Part shown: piece by piece, positions 38,380 through 47,032 of the stretch
Layout: each line of letters starts with the position of its first letter
Position numbering within the stretch: the first letter of the stretch is position 1
Notes under the pieces: generated by a model
Seen by the model: only the letters and a program-made list of their open reading frames with translations
Databases searched by the model: none
Told to the model about the DNA's origin: nothing
Program-made: the position numbers and the translations under genes
NCBI RefSeq assembly: GCF_000027165.1
Contig: NC_013853.1
Coordinates: 1,612,001-1,676,000, forward strand
Source of the DNA: Streptococcus mitis B6
GTDB taxonomy: Bacteria > Bacillota > Bacilli > Lactobacillales > Streptococcaceae
DNA length: 64,000 nucleotides
Direction of reading: 5' to 3'

Positions 38380-38513
38380 ATTTCTCCTTACTTTCTACTA
38401 GTTCCCCGGAAATATGGAAACAAAGTTGTATCTAAAAAATGAGCGGAATATGAGCGAATAAATAGTATTTTTTGTAGAGCCTGATTTTTCTAATAAATAT
38501 TAGTCAACAATCC

Positions 38514-41500
38514 TTAAATACCTGAATAAGTCTCTACTAACAACTGAATCTTACGTAAAACTTCTTGCTTTTTCCGTTCACGTGCTCCCTGTCTACGAGA
38601 AGTTGGTGGAATAATCGAATCCAAATCAGTCCCACTATTTTCAGCATAACCTCGTTGAATTGATTTATCAATAAATAATTGGTAATCAGCTACAAGTTTC
38701 TCAGACTCAGCTAGGTCATGGATTGCGATTTTCTTGCGCTCCTTGCCATATTCATAGAAAGCATTGATAATCCCATCATGGTCTTTCAATTTTTGCAAAT
38801 CAGTGTCATTGATAAAGCCGATAACCAACTCTTCTTTGGCACGAATATCAATACTAGAACGAATCACACGACTAACTTCTGCTTTCATTGCTTCTTTGGA
38901 CTCAGAATTCTTCGATTTTTCAACAATCAATGCAAGAATGTAGTCCAGATTAATCTCATCTGTTTTTAGGAGTTCAATCTCAAATTCAACATCTGAAAGA
39001 TCAACATCCAAATTCTTGGACTTTTCATAGTTCTTAAGATTCAAAAATTCATCTCGAATTTCCACATAAGTACTTCTTAAATCCTGAAGATAACCTTCTG
39101 AAATAGGTTTGTCTATCTCTTGGAATTCGTCATAATTTCGAAGAACATTATCAAGCTTCAACAACTCACCAAATAACTTAACAAACTCCTTCTTATCATG
39201 CTCTGTTTCAATTTCTTGCGGATTCGGGAATCTTTCCAGAATTTCCTGACAAACCGCAGTATATCCTTTAACCTCGATACCCGTTACTTGATCCACGAAA
39301 CCATCTATATATTCGCTAAAGCTTTTTTCTAAGATGATTTCAAGCTTATTAGTGTCTCCAAAAGTCTTAATAGCTTCTTGCGTAGCCTTTTCTAAATCAC
39401 GGAAACAAACAATATTCCCAAAAGGTTTAACCTTGTTAAAAATCCGATTGGTTCTCGAAAAGGCCTGAATCAAACCATGATAACGTAGATTTTTATCGAC
39501 AAAGAGTGTATTCATAGTCGGGGCATCAAATCCCGTTAAGAACATACCGACCACAATCAGCAAATCCACTTCCTTGGATTTAACTCGTTTGGAAAGGTCA
39601 CGATAGTAATTTTGAAACTCTTTCCCATCTGTCGAAAAGTTCGTCTTAAACATTTGATTATAGTCGTCAATTGCTCTAGAAAGGAACTCTTTAGAAGATA
39701 GAGGCATAGCTGTATCTTGAGGTTCTAGCTCTTCGTCTTGAATTTCCCCATAAGCAGACTGTTCTTCGTTAGGTGCAAAGCTAAAGATGGTTGCAACTTT
39801 TAAGCGTTTAGCTTCTAGTAAAGCTGCTTGTTGTCGCTGGAGTTCTTCATAGTATAATTTTGCTGCTTCAATACTTTGTACAGCTAGCATAGCATTAAAT
39901 CCAGACAATTGTTTTTGTTTATGAGTATAGTGTTGATTTCGGTGTGTTTTTGTATTATACACGCGAAGTAAGTATTCTGTGATGGTTGCTATCCGTTCTG
40001 GATGTAGAAGTAGCTCCTTCTCCATCTTTTTAAGTTTCTTCTCATCAATCTCTCGGCCAACTGCTTTTTCAGCTTCTCTATACTTATTGATTTCAGGCTT
40101 GATATAGTTGTAATCAACCTTAAACTTCAAGACTTTTTTATCCCGAATAGCATCCGTGATAACGTAGTTATGAAGCTGTTCTCCAAAAACTTCTTGCGTT
40201 GTTTCACCCGTCAAGCTATTTTCTGGGAAAATTGGTGTCCCTGTAAATCCAAATAGGGCGTACTGTTTAAAAGCCTTCTTAATGCGCTTTTGAGCCTTCC
40301 CAAACTGAGAACGATGACACTCGTCAAAAATCAAGACACATTTCTTAGCATAGACTTCATGATTAGGATTTGCAGTGATAAACTTATTTAACTTTTGAAT
40401 AGTTGTGACAACGATTCGATCATCATTTTCTTCGATACTGCGTTGTAGTTCTTTTGTATTGTTACTACCATTGACTGAATTTGGTTGGAATTTTTGATAT
40501 TCCTTCATAGTTTGATAGTCTAAGTCTTTTCTATCTACAACGAATATCACTTTGTCAATGTAGTCCAACTCTGTTGCCAAACGAGCAGTCTTAAAGCTGG
40601 TCAAGGTTTTCCCTGACCCTGTCGTATGCCAGATATAGCCACAAGCATTGATGGTTCCAAAATTCTTCATCTCATTCGAGGAATGAATTTTTCTCAAAAT
40701 ACTCTCGGTAGCTGCTATCTGATAAGGGCGCATGATGAGCAAGGTATTATCCACATCAAAAACACAATACTTAGTCAAGACTTCCAATAGGACACGCTTG
40801 CTTAAGAAAGTAACGGTAAAATCTTCCAATTCGTGAATAGTCTTATTCTTACGGTCCGCCCACTCACAGGTAAACTCATAGTGATTTTTATTTTGAGCTG
40901 TCGTATTTGCAAAGTAGCGTGTATAAGTTCCATTCGAAATCACAAAAATCTGAACATACTTATACAAAGAATTTTCACTATTAAAGCTTTCCTTACTATA
41001 GCGGTGAACCTGATTAAAAGCTTCTTGTAGACTAACTCCACGCTTCTTCAATTCAATCTGAACTAGTGGAATACCATTGACTAAAATGGTCACATCATAG
41101 CGGTTGGTATGACTCCCCACTTGCGTCACTTGGTTGATAACCTGCATGCTGTTGTTGTGAATATTTTTCTTGTCGAGGATGAAAATATTTTTAATCCGTC
41201 CATCATCAAAGACAAAGTCATAGATATGATTTTCTTGGATTTTTCGTGTTTTTTCAACCAAACCTTCATTGGGACAGTCTAAATACTCGACTACAAAACG
41301 TTGCCATTCAGCATCCGTAAACGTAACCTTATTAAGCTTTTCAATTTGAACCTTTGCATTCGCTAAAAGCTCTGAAGGAGTATGGATATCCAATCGTTCA
41401 TAATTGAGACCATTGACCAAATCCGTAAGCAATTGTCTTTCCAAATCTGCCTCAGACTGAAATTCTCTATCTGTACGATACTCTGGTTGATACTCAGCCA

Positions 41501-41558
41501 AGAGAATCCCTTCATTTGTTTCCGCAATTACTTCATGTACTTTTGAATAATCAACCAT
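38514..41558 (-). CDS. hsdR: type I restriction enzyme, R subunit
   Basis: ATP-dependent translocase and endonuclease of the type I complex. The 1014-residue protein has an N-terminal nuclease domain (PLVQIELKKRG, the ELK of the PD-ExK site), then SF2 helicase motifs: WHTTGSGKTLTSF (motif I), IFDECHRSQFG (motif II), FGFTGTPIF (III), and a C-terminal coupling region. Full length with no break, so restriction is probably active. It is last in the operon, 56 bp after the third hsdS module, which makes its expression independent of hsdS frame. Confidence 0.93.
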   Translation of the reverse strand: MVDYSKVHEVIAETNEGILLAEYQPEYRTDREFQSEADLERQLLTDLVNGLNYERLDIHTPSELLANAKVQIEKLNKVTFTDAEWQRFVVEYLDCPNEGLVEKTRKIQENHIYDFVFDDGRIKNIFILDKKNIHNNSMQVINQVTQVGSHTNRYDVTILVNGIPLVQIELKKRGVSLQEAFNQVHRYSKESFNSENSLYKYVQIFVISNGTYTRYFANTTAQNKNHYEFTCEWADRKNKTIHELEDFTVTFLSKRVLLEVLTKYCVFDVDNTLLIMRPYQIAATESILRKIHSSNEMKNFGTINACGYIWHTTGSGKTLTSFKTARLATELDYIDKVIFVVDRKDLDYQTMKEYQKFQPNSVNGSNNTKELQRSIEENDDRIVVTTIQKLNKFITANPNHEVYAKKCVLIFDECHRSQFGKAQKRIKKAFKQYALFGFTGTPIFPENSLTGETTQEVFGEQLHNYVITDAIRDKKVLKFKVDYNYIKPEINKYREAEKAVGREIDEKKLKKMEKELLLHPERIATITEYLLRVYNTKTHRNQHYTHKQKQLSGFNAMLAVQSIEAAKLYYEELQRQQAALLEAKRLKVATIFSFAPNEEQSAYGEIQDEELEPQDTAMPLSSKEFLSRAIDDYNQMFKTNFSTDGKEFQNYYRDLSKRVKSKEVDLLIVVGMFLTGFDAPTMNTLFVDKNLRYHGLIQAFSRTNRIFNKVKPFGNIVCFRDLEKATQEAIKTFGDTNKLEIILEKSFSEYIDGFVDQVTGIEVKGYTAVCQEILERFPNPQEIETEHDKKEFVKLFGELLKLDNVLRNYDEFQEIDKPISEGYLQDLRSTYVEIRDEFLNLKNYEKSKNLDVDLSDVEFEIELLKTDEINLDYILALIVEKSKNSESKEAMKAEVSRVIRSSIDIRAKEELVIGFINDTDLQKLKDHDGIINAFYEYGKERKKIAIHDLAESEKLVADYQLFIDKSIQRGYAENSGTDLDSIIPPTSRRQGARERKKQEVLRKIQLLVETYSGI

Positions 41559-41614
41559 AGTATGCTTCCTTTTATTGTATTAATTGAGATTCTTTCTCAA
41601 AATGATTCAAGAAT

Positions 41615-42172
41615 TTATCTAGTAAAGTTTAATAATTGTTCTCTCCAGTATTCATACTGTTTCTGTCTTAGTTCGATTTCTTTTGGAAGACCTTCAGAAA
41701 GAGAGTTGGTTAGGGTGTTAAAATTGTCAAGAATGGAGACGATTCTTTTTTGTTCTGTAATGGATGGCAATATAAACTTATATTGCATAATAGCTTTCTT
41801 ATCTCCTCGGGGCATCTTAGAACCTTTTGAATATTGCACATTATAATAAAAGAATCGATCATCTGACAAAATATAATATAAATATTTATTTTCCATACAA
41901 GGGGTAATAGAATTTTGAATTGTCAAGACATCTCCACTTGTCCCACCAACTTGATTAGAAAACCAAATTTTTTTGAGATAAGGTCTGATATTACCAATCA
42001 ATATATCACCCTGATTATAGGTTGTAACACTTCCTTGATCAGGTAAAAATGTAGCAACTGCTTTCCCTTTTCTATCTTGCAACAAATTATCAACTCCAAC
42101 ATAAGTTTCAGGAGTTAAATCTGTCACACTAATCCTCTTTTGACTATATTCTGCAACTGCTCCCAACTTCAC
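41615..42172 (-). CDS. type I specificity module 3 (hsdS'' half-subunit)
   Basis: One target-recognition domain plus a conserved helical region. It reads VKLGAVAEYSQKRISVTDL and ends LPKEIELRQKQYEYWREQLL, the same C-terminal helix as module 2. As it stands it can start only at GTG 42170-42172 or another weak codon. The frame is open further upstream to just after a TAG, passing through DNSAIIKLLQWVFGPIR, which looks like the missing N-terminus of an HsdS. Loss of one AGAGT unit at 42234-42248 would fuse it in frame to module 2. Whether it is translated now is uncertain. Confidence 0.75.
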   Translation of the reverse strand: MKLGAVAEYSQKRISVTDLTPETYVGVDNLLQDRKGKAVATFLPDQGSVTTYNQGDILIGNIRPYLKKIWFSNQVGGTSGDVLTIQNSITPCMENKYLYYILSDDRFFYYNVQYSKGSKMPRGDKKAIMQYKFILPSITEQKRIVSILDNFNTLTNSLSEGLPKEIELRQKQYEYWREQLLNFTR

Positions 42173-42231
42173 TCGAATTGGTCCAAATACCCACTGTAAA
42201 AGTTTGATAATAGCGGAGTTGTCCCACTCCT

Positions 42232-42885
42232 CTACTCTACTCTACTCTCAGTGTACTCGCCTTCGGCGACGAATGTCAAGAGTTTTTCTCTAAAATATTC
42301 ATACTGTTTTTGGCGTAGTTCAATCTCCTTGGGTAGTCCGATGTTGAGGTCATTACAAACCGTATCAAAGTTGTCTAAAACTTGAACAATACGAGATTGA
42401 ATTTTAGGTTCCACATATGGTATTGGAAAATTTCTTAATTTCCCAAGTCCAAGAAACACTTGACTACCTTTACTACTATTACTTGAAATATAATCTTTGG
42501 CATATGTTGACTGTAAATAATGTAATAAATATCTTGCTAAAATCCTACTTTGTGTCTTAATCAATCCTACGTTTTTAATAGCAAAGTCTGGCTCCTCAGT
42601 AATATGAGCTATTTCTCCAACAGTTCCAATCATAGTAAATAACAAATCATCAATATCAACTTTACTTCTCTTGTTAATATTATCAAAGTCGGATTCACTT
42701 ATAAAATAAGCACTATCAAAATTTATCGAACCATTTTTGACATTTTTGGAGGTTATTAAATATTTACCAAAAGCTTTTTTATTTGGCGAGTCATGTGTTC
42801 CATCACGCACATCACAAACTTCCCCCAGAGTCTTCCACTCCACCTGATATACTTTATCGTTCGCCCCCCCCCGAACCATCTTCAT
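42232..42885 (-). CDS. type I specificity module 2 (hsdS', second half)
   Basis: Second target-recognition domain (VEWKTLGEVCDVRDGTHDS to NFPIPYVEPKIQSRIVQVL) and C-terminal conserved helix (GLPKEIELRQKQYEYFREKL). The first codon available is ATG 42883-42885 (TTG 42888 is just before it), inside the end of module 1 and in a different frame. Reading through the G tract from module 1 with eight G instead of nine would join the two as a 397-residue HsdS. The stop TAG lies in the AGAGT repeat. Confidence 0.85.
   Translation of the reverse strand: MKMVRGGANDKVYQVEWKTLGEVCDVRDGTHDSPNKKAFGKYLITSKNVKNGSINFDSAYFISESDFDNINKRSKVDIDDLLFTMIGTVGEIAHITEEPDFAIKNVGLIKTQSRILARYLLHYLQSTYAKDYISSNSSKGSQVFLGLGKLRNFPIPYVEPKIQSRIVQVLDNFDTVCNDLNIGLPKEIELRQKQYEYFREKLLTFVAEGEYTESRVE
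42234..42248 (-). repeat. pentanucleotide repeat AGAGT x3 at hsdS'/hsdS'' junction
   Basis: Three exact tandem AGAGT units on the minus strand, with partial units each side. The stop codon of module 2 is formed inside it. Removing one unit (or adding two) puts modules 2 and 3 in one frame: T-E-S-R-V-E-E-W-D-N-S-A-I-I. Confidence 0.85.
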
Positions 42886-43426
42886 CAAAGTTCAAGAGAT
42901 AATCTCTAAAATAAGAATATTGCTTTTTACGTAAGGTCAATTCTGAGGTCAATTCTGAGGTCAATTCTGTAACATAATCGGTGAATTTGTCAAGTATTTG
43001 CACGATTTTTTCTTGAATTTCTAGGGGAGGAATAGGTATCAGAGTAATTTTCGCATTACTCCAATGTCTTTTATAGCTTCCTTCTTTCTTATAAAAATTA
43101 CAAAAGCAATAGTATATATATTTTGCTTTTATGCCACTTTTAGGTTTCAAAATTTTTAAACCATCTGCTCCTTGAACAAAAGCAAAGTCTACATATTTTA
43201 CATGCTCTGAGTGATCCCCGAAAATGATATATTCATCTTTTTCAAGATATTTTTCATTATCTGCGTAACCTGCTATGAATTGTTCACCCTGATCAACAAC
43301 TGGTATTCTACCTGTTACTTGATACTCCTTTTTAGTTAGCTTTACTGGACTTGTAACAGTATCAACCACTTCCCCCAACTCTTTCCACTCAACAGGACAG
43401 TTTTGGATTTCTTCTAGGATGTTCAT
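42854..43426 (-). CDS. hsdS: type I specificity module 1 (hsdS, half-subunit as sequenced)
   Basis: First target-recognition domain plus central conserved region, 190 residues, ending FDEDGSGGGER at a TAA just after a G9 tract. It begins MNILEEIQNCPVEWKELGEV at ATG 43424-43426 with AAGGAGG 6 bp upstream; the GTG just before is ignored. The spacer helix carries TELTSELTSELT, a tandem repeat. A half-length HsdS with one recognition domain can work as a dimer in known systems (EcoDXXI, NgoAV), so this form may be functional. It starts 11 bp after rhuM. Confidence 0.88.
   Translation of the reverse strand: MNILEEIQNCPVEWKELGEVVDTVTSPVKLTKKEYQVTGRIPVVDQGEQFIAGYADNEKYLEKDEYIIFGDHSEHVKYVDFAFVQGADGLKILKPKSGIKAKYIYYCFCNFYKKEGSYKRHWSNAKITLIPIPPLEIQEKIVQILDKFTDYVTELTSELTSELTLRKKQYSYFRDYLLNFDEDGSGGGER
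42864..42872 (-). repeat. poly-G tract (G9) in hsdS
   Basis: Nine consecutive C on the plus strand. Frame check on the minus strand: with nine G module 1 ends GSGGGER-stop; with eight G it continues GSGGANDKVYQVEWKTLGE into module 2. This is a classic slipped-strand contingency site. Confidence 0.92.
42935..42970 (-). repeat. 12-bp x3 repeat encoding TSEL in HsdS spacer
   Basis: GGTCAATTCTGA repeated three times (last base of the third differs). In frame it encodes TEL-TSEL-TSEL-T in the central conserved helix. Multiples of 12 keep the frame but change helix length by four residues per unit, as in the TAEL repeats of EcoR124I. Confidence 0.9.
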
Positions 43427-43437
43427 CACTTACCTCC

Positions 43438-44421
43438 TTACTTGGCTAGATTTTCAATACTTTTGATTTCCTTGAGGTAATCTTTTTCAACTTGACTAAG
43501 GGTCTTGGCTTGGTAGCTCTTATATTCCTTATCCACCTTATGCTCCATCTGTTCACGAGAGATAGAGCCACTATTGTCCAGCAAGTCTTCTCCAGTAGCC
43601 AGAAGGATTCGATCCACATGTGTTACCCAGTCAGCCATAGTCATGACTTCTTCTCGCTCTGCCTGTCTTTCAGCAAAGTCTAGATATCCTGATACAAGCT
43701 GGTTAAGCCCACGGAGTTCCTTTTCTGTCAGATAATTCTTGGCAACTTTTGCTTCAGATAGAGTAGGGAGGTCTCCCTTAAAGGTAGTTAAGCCCAGAAA
43801 CTCCTTTTCACTATCAATACGATTGTAGATGAGTTCGCTGGCAGTATTGTGGTGAATAGCATAATGCATCTTGTTTTGAACCGTCGCAAAGAATTTCTTT
43901 GCCTCTGGTGAATTTGCATTGTAGTCGCTTGATGTAGCAAAGAGATCCAAGACCTGACGATAAAAGACTTTTTCACTCGAGCGAATGTCTCGGATTCTTT
44001 CAAGGAGTTCTTTAAAGTAAGAGCCTCCACCCAAGTTTTTCAGACGCTCATCATCCATAGCGAAGCCCTTAATCAGATACTCTTTCAAGATTGTCGAAGC
44101 ATAGAGTCTGAACTGAATGCCACGAGGAGATCGAACTCGATAACCAATCGCCAAAATCATATCGAGATTATAGTAGGCAACATTTCGCTGAACACTTCTA
44201 TTGCCCTCATTTTGAACTGTCAACTTATAGTTGACAGTTGCCTCTTCCGATAATTCTCCATCTTCAAAAATAGCCTTGATATGCTTACTAATATTTTGCT
44301 TGGAAGTTTGAAAGAGCTCAGCTAGCTCTTGTTGGGTCAGCCAGACCGTTCCATTATCCAAGTGAAGTTCAATAGCGGACTCGCCGTCATCTGTCCTATA
44401 GAGAATCACATCATTTGCCAT
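43438..44421 (-). CDS. RhuM family protein within the hsd operon
   Basis: 327-residue protein of the virulence RhuM family, whose molecular function is not established. The N-terminus has a helix-turn-helix-like region ([20 protein letters not shown]) and the conserved [20 protein letters not shown] motif. The C-terminal half is helical (Fic-like in some relatives, but no HPFxxGNG motif is seen). It overlaps the hsdM end by 11 bp and is followed 11 bp later by hsdS, so it is co-translated with the methylase. A regulatory or anti-phage role is inference from position. Confidence 0.85.
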   Translation of the reverse strand: MANDVILYRTDDGESAIELHLDNGTVWLTQQELAELFQTSKQNISKHIKAIFEDGELSEEATVNYKLTVQNEGNRSVQRNVAYYNLDMILAIGYRVRSPRGIQFRLYASTILKEYLIKGFAMDDERLKNLGGGSYFKELLERIRDIRSSEKVFYRQVLDLFATSSDYNANSPEAKKFFATVQNKMHYAIHHNTASELIYNRIDSEKEFLGLTTFKGDLPTLSEAKVAKNYLTEKELRGLNQLVSGYLDFAERQAEREEVMTMADWVTHVDRILLATGEDLLDNSGSISREQMEHKVDKEYKSYQAKTLSQVEKDYLKEIKSIENLAK

Positions 44422-45982
44422 GGCTCAGCTCCTCTACAATCTTGTCTATCTCTGCACGCAAGTGGTCAATCTTGGCTACAGTTTCTGCAATTTCTTTATT
44501 GAGAACATTTATATCAATCTTCTCACGTGTATCTTCTTGTTCGACATAGGTTGAAACAGATAGGTTATAATCCTGCTCTGAACCAATCACATCATTGCCA
44601 ACAAGAGCAGATTTATAGTCAACATTTTGATAATTAGAGAATAATTCAACTATATGTTCGATATTGCTATCCGTCAAAACATTGTTGTTAGTTTCTTTTT
44701 TGAATTCCTTACTCGCATCGATAAAGAGCGTTTTGTTCTCTAGTTTATTTTTTGCCAAAACCAAGATCGTCGTTGCGATAGAAGTTCCAAAGAAGAGATT
44801 ATCTGGAAGGGAAATAACCGCTTCAACAAAGTTGTTATCTACTAGGTACTGACGAATAGTCTTTTCAGCTCCACCACGATAGAAAATACCTGGGAAACAT
44901 ACAATAGCTGCTCGACCTTTATTGGACAAGTGGTTGAGACTATGCATGATAAAGGCAAAGTCAGCTTTTGACTTAGGAGCTAGCTTACCAGCTGGCGCAA
45001 AACGGTCATCATTTATCAGAGTTGGATCTCCATCTCCCACCCATTTGACAGAGTACGGAGGGTTAGAAACGATAGCATCAAACGGCTTTTCTTCCAGATG
45101 CTGAGGATTTAAAAGGGTATCTCCTCGCTTAATATCAAAGTTGTTGTAGTTGATATTGTGCAAGAACATATTCATACGAGCCAAGTTATAGTTGGTCATA
45201 TTAATTTCTTGACCAAAGAATCCATCCTCTAGAATATGGTCTTCATATTGTTTTTTCATTTGAAGAAGGAGAGAGCCTGAACCACATGTTGGGTCATAGA
45301 CCTTGTTAATTTTGTCCTTGCCGACCATCACTAGGCGAGCTAGTAGTTTAGAGACTGTCTGAGGTGTGAAAAATTCACCCCCGCTTTTTCCTGCATTACT
45401 TGCATAGTTGGAAATCAAGAACTCATAAGCATCCCCAAAGGCATCAATGTCATTTTCCTCAAAATTACCAAAGTTAATGCTATTGATACCATTTAGAATG
45501 TCAGAAAGTCGTTTATTCTTTTCTGGAACAGTTCCACCAAGGATATTGCTTCGTGTATCCAAGTTATCAAACAGACCTTTGATATCATCTTCTGATTTGA
45601 AGCCAATAGCTGATTTCTCAATAGCTTGGAAAATATTGGCCAAGTCTTCGTTTAAATTTTCATTTTGCGAGGCATTCTCGACAACATTTTCAAATAGTTG
45701 ACTCGGAAGAATAAAAAATCCCTTATCCTCAACTGTTCCTGGTTTGAAATCTTGCTCAGCTTCTTGGTCACTCAATTCAGCATAACGGAATTCTAGATCC
45801 CCAGCCTCATGCTCAGCACGGTCAAAATAATCAGCCATATGCTCTGAAATAAAGCGATAGAAAAGGATACCTAGGATATATTGCTTAAAATCCCAACCAT
45901 CTACAGCACCACGAACATCGTCCGCAATCGCCCAAATCTTACGATGCAGTTCCTTGCGTTCTGCATTTTCTTTACTTGCCAT
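44411..45982 (-). CDS. hsdM: type I restriction-modification, M subunit
   Basis: Adenine methyltransferase subunit. The 523-residue protein has the N-terminal helical domain ([22 protein letters not shown]), SAM motif [14 protein letters not shown] and catalytic motif [15 protein letters not shown] (NPPY, N6-adenine type). First gene of the hsd operon. Upstream a TGATAAAAT extended -10 lies about 45 bp before the start, after a G/C-rich run. The gene is full length. Confidence 0.93.
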   Translation of the reverse strand: MASKENAERKELHRKIWAIADDVRGAVDGWDFKQYILGILFYRFISEHMADYFDRAEHEAGDLEFRYAELSDQEAEQDFKPGTVEDKGFFILPSQLFENVVENASQNENLNEDLANIFQAIEKSAIGFKSEDDIKGLFDNLDTRSNILGGTVPEKNKRLSDILNGINSINFGNFEENDIDAFGDAYEFLISNYASNAGKSGGEFFTPQTVSKLLARLVMVGKDKINKVYDPTCGSGSLLLQMKKQYEDHILEDGFFGQEINMTNYNLARMNMFLHNINYNNFDIKRGDTLLNPQHLEEKPFDAIVSNPPYSVKWVGDGDPTLINDDRFAPAGKLAPKSKADFAFIMHSLNHLSNKGRAAIVCFPGIFYRGGAEKTIRQYLVDNNFVEAVISLPDNLFFGTSIATTILVLAKNKLENKTLFIDASKEFKKETNNNVLTDSNIEHIVELFSNYQNVDYKSALVGNDVIGSEQDYNLSVSTYVEQEDTREKIDINVLNKEIAETVAKIDHLRAEIDKIVEELSHGK

Positions 45983-46104
45983 TTTTACTTTCCTTATTAA
46001 ATGTATTATCTTTTCTATTTTATCATATTTTAAGAAAACCCACTCGCCACAGGGAGGGAGAGGGGGTTATCTTTATATAAAACGAAAATAACGCGTTATT
46101 TAGG

Positions 46105-47025
46105 TTATAAATAAGAAATAGTTTTTAAGTAATCTATAGAATCTGGATGAACAAATATCTGTCTCTCAGCGTGTTTAGCTTGAAGATTATTAACTGAGTT
46201 TATAAAAGGAATATCATGATTTGAAAAAAATCCTAGTGTATTGTTCAAATTTTTCATATTTCCACCAAAAAACTTCTTTGGTACTATCTTAATTAGAATT
46301 TTACTGGACAATGGATAATAGATAAATATATCATCTCTTCCTACACCGTTGTCAGCGTAAGAAACTGAATTTCTAATGAAATTATACATCACAACTGGAG
46401 AGTCACTTGTAATAAAAGGAAGACTAGAATTATTGAAATAAATTAACCAAATTTTATCAACTAATACCTTAGAAAATTTTTCCAGTCTGTCTACTTCTGC
46501 AATTAATGGAATAGTCATATCTCTTATAAAATCATTTTTATTATTTACAAAATCTTCTAATATGCCTTTTATTATTTCAGGATGTAATTCAAACTGTTCG
46601 GATGTTTCGTTGATTGTCTCATCAAACATAATTTTCCCATTCTCAAACCTACGTTCTAAAAATCCTGGTACTCTTAACACTTGAAAAGTGATCATTTTAG
46701 ATAACGAGTGAATCTGAGAAACTGTTAAAACATCATTCTTTTTTTGAGATAATGTTAGCGAAGCAATTATATTGGTCATCTCTGGTCCATATAACGGTTC
46801 GATCTCGCTAGAGAAAAATTTCTCCCAATATTTAGAATCTTTTTTACCACTAACGTCATAAAAGTTTTTCCTAAACGCCACATTATCAACTGAATCTATA
46901 AAAATTTTATTAGATTTTAATTGTTTAACTGCTATATTATAGCCTTTATTATTAAGATTTTTCTTACCGAATCGTTTTAAATAACTTTTAGGAACAACAT
47001 GCTGTTTAACATTTGATTTAACCAT
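46105..47025 (-). CDS. DUF4238 domain protein
   Basis: 306-residue protein of the DUF4238 family, recognised from the N-terminal QHVVPKSYLKRF signature. Family members are common in phage-defence neighbourhoods; biochemical role unknown to me. Other visible features are WLIYFNNSSLPFITSDSPVV, and a histidine late in the protein (QAKHAERQIFVHPDS). No membrane segment or signal. It starts 7 bp after the 418-residue gene and reads in the same direction, so they form one unit. Base composition is clearly more AT-rich than the core genes, suggesting import. Confidence 0.75.
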   Translation of the reverse strand: MVKSNVKQHVVPKSYLKRFGKKNLNNKGYNIAVKQLKSNKIFIDSVDNVAFRKNFYDVSGKKDSKYWEKFFSSEIEPLYGPEMTNIIASLTLSQKKNDVLTVSQIHSLSKMITFQVLRVPGFLERRFENGKIMFDETINETSEQFELHPEIIKGILEDFVNNKNDFIRDMTIPLIAEVDRLEKFSKVLVDKIWLIYFNNSSLPFITSDSPVVMYNFIRNSVSYADNGVGRDDIFIYYPLSSKILIKIVPKKFFGGNMKNLNNTLGFFSNHDIPFINSVNNLQAKHAERQIFVHPDSIDYLKTISYL

Positions 47026-47032
47026 ATTCCTT

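Noticed and set aside
42864..42872. G9 tract as pure assembly error
   Set aside because: Possible, but the coincidence with a second repeat at the next module joint and a frame-neutral repeat nearby favours a real contingency locus; read data would decide.
41615..43426. Inversion-type hsdS switching with a recombinase
   Set aside because: All three modules are on the same strand, the shared C-terminal helices are diverged, and no site-specific recombinase gene is present in the window. Simple sequence repeats explain the breaks better.
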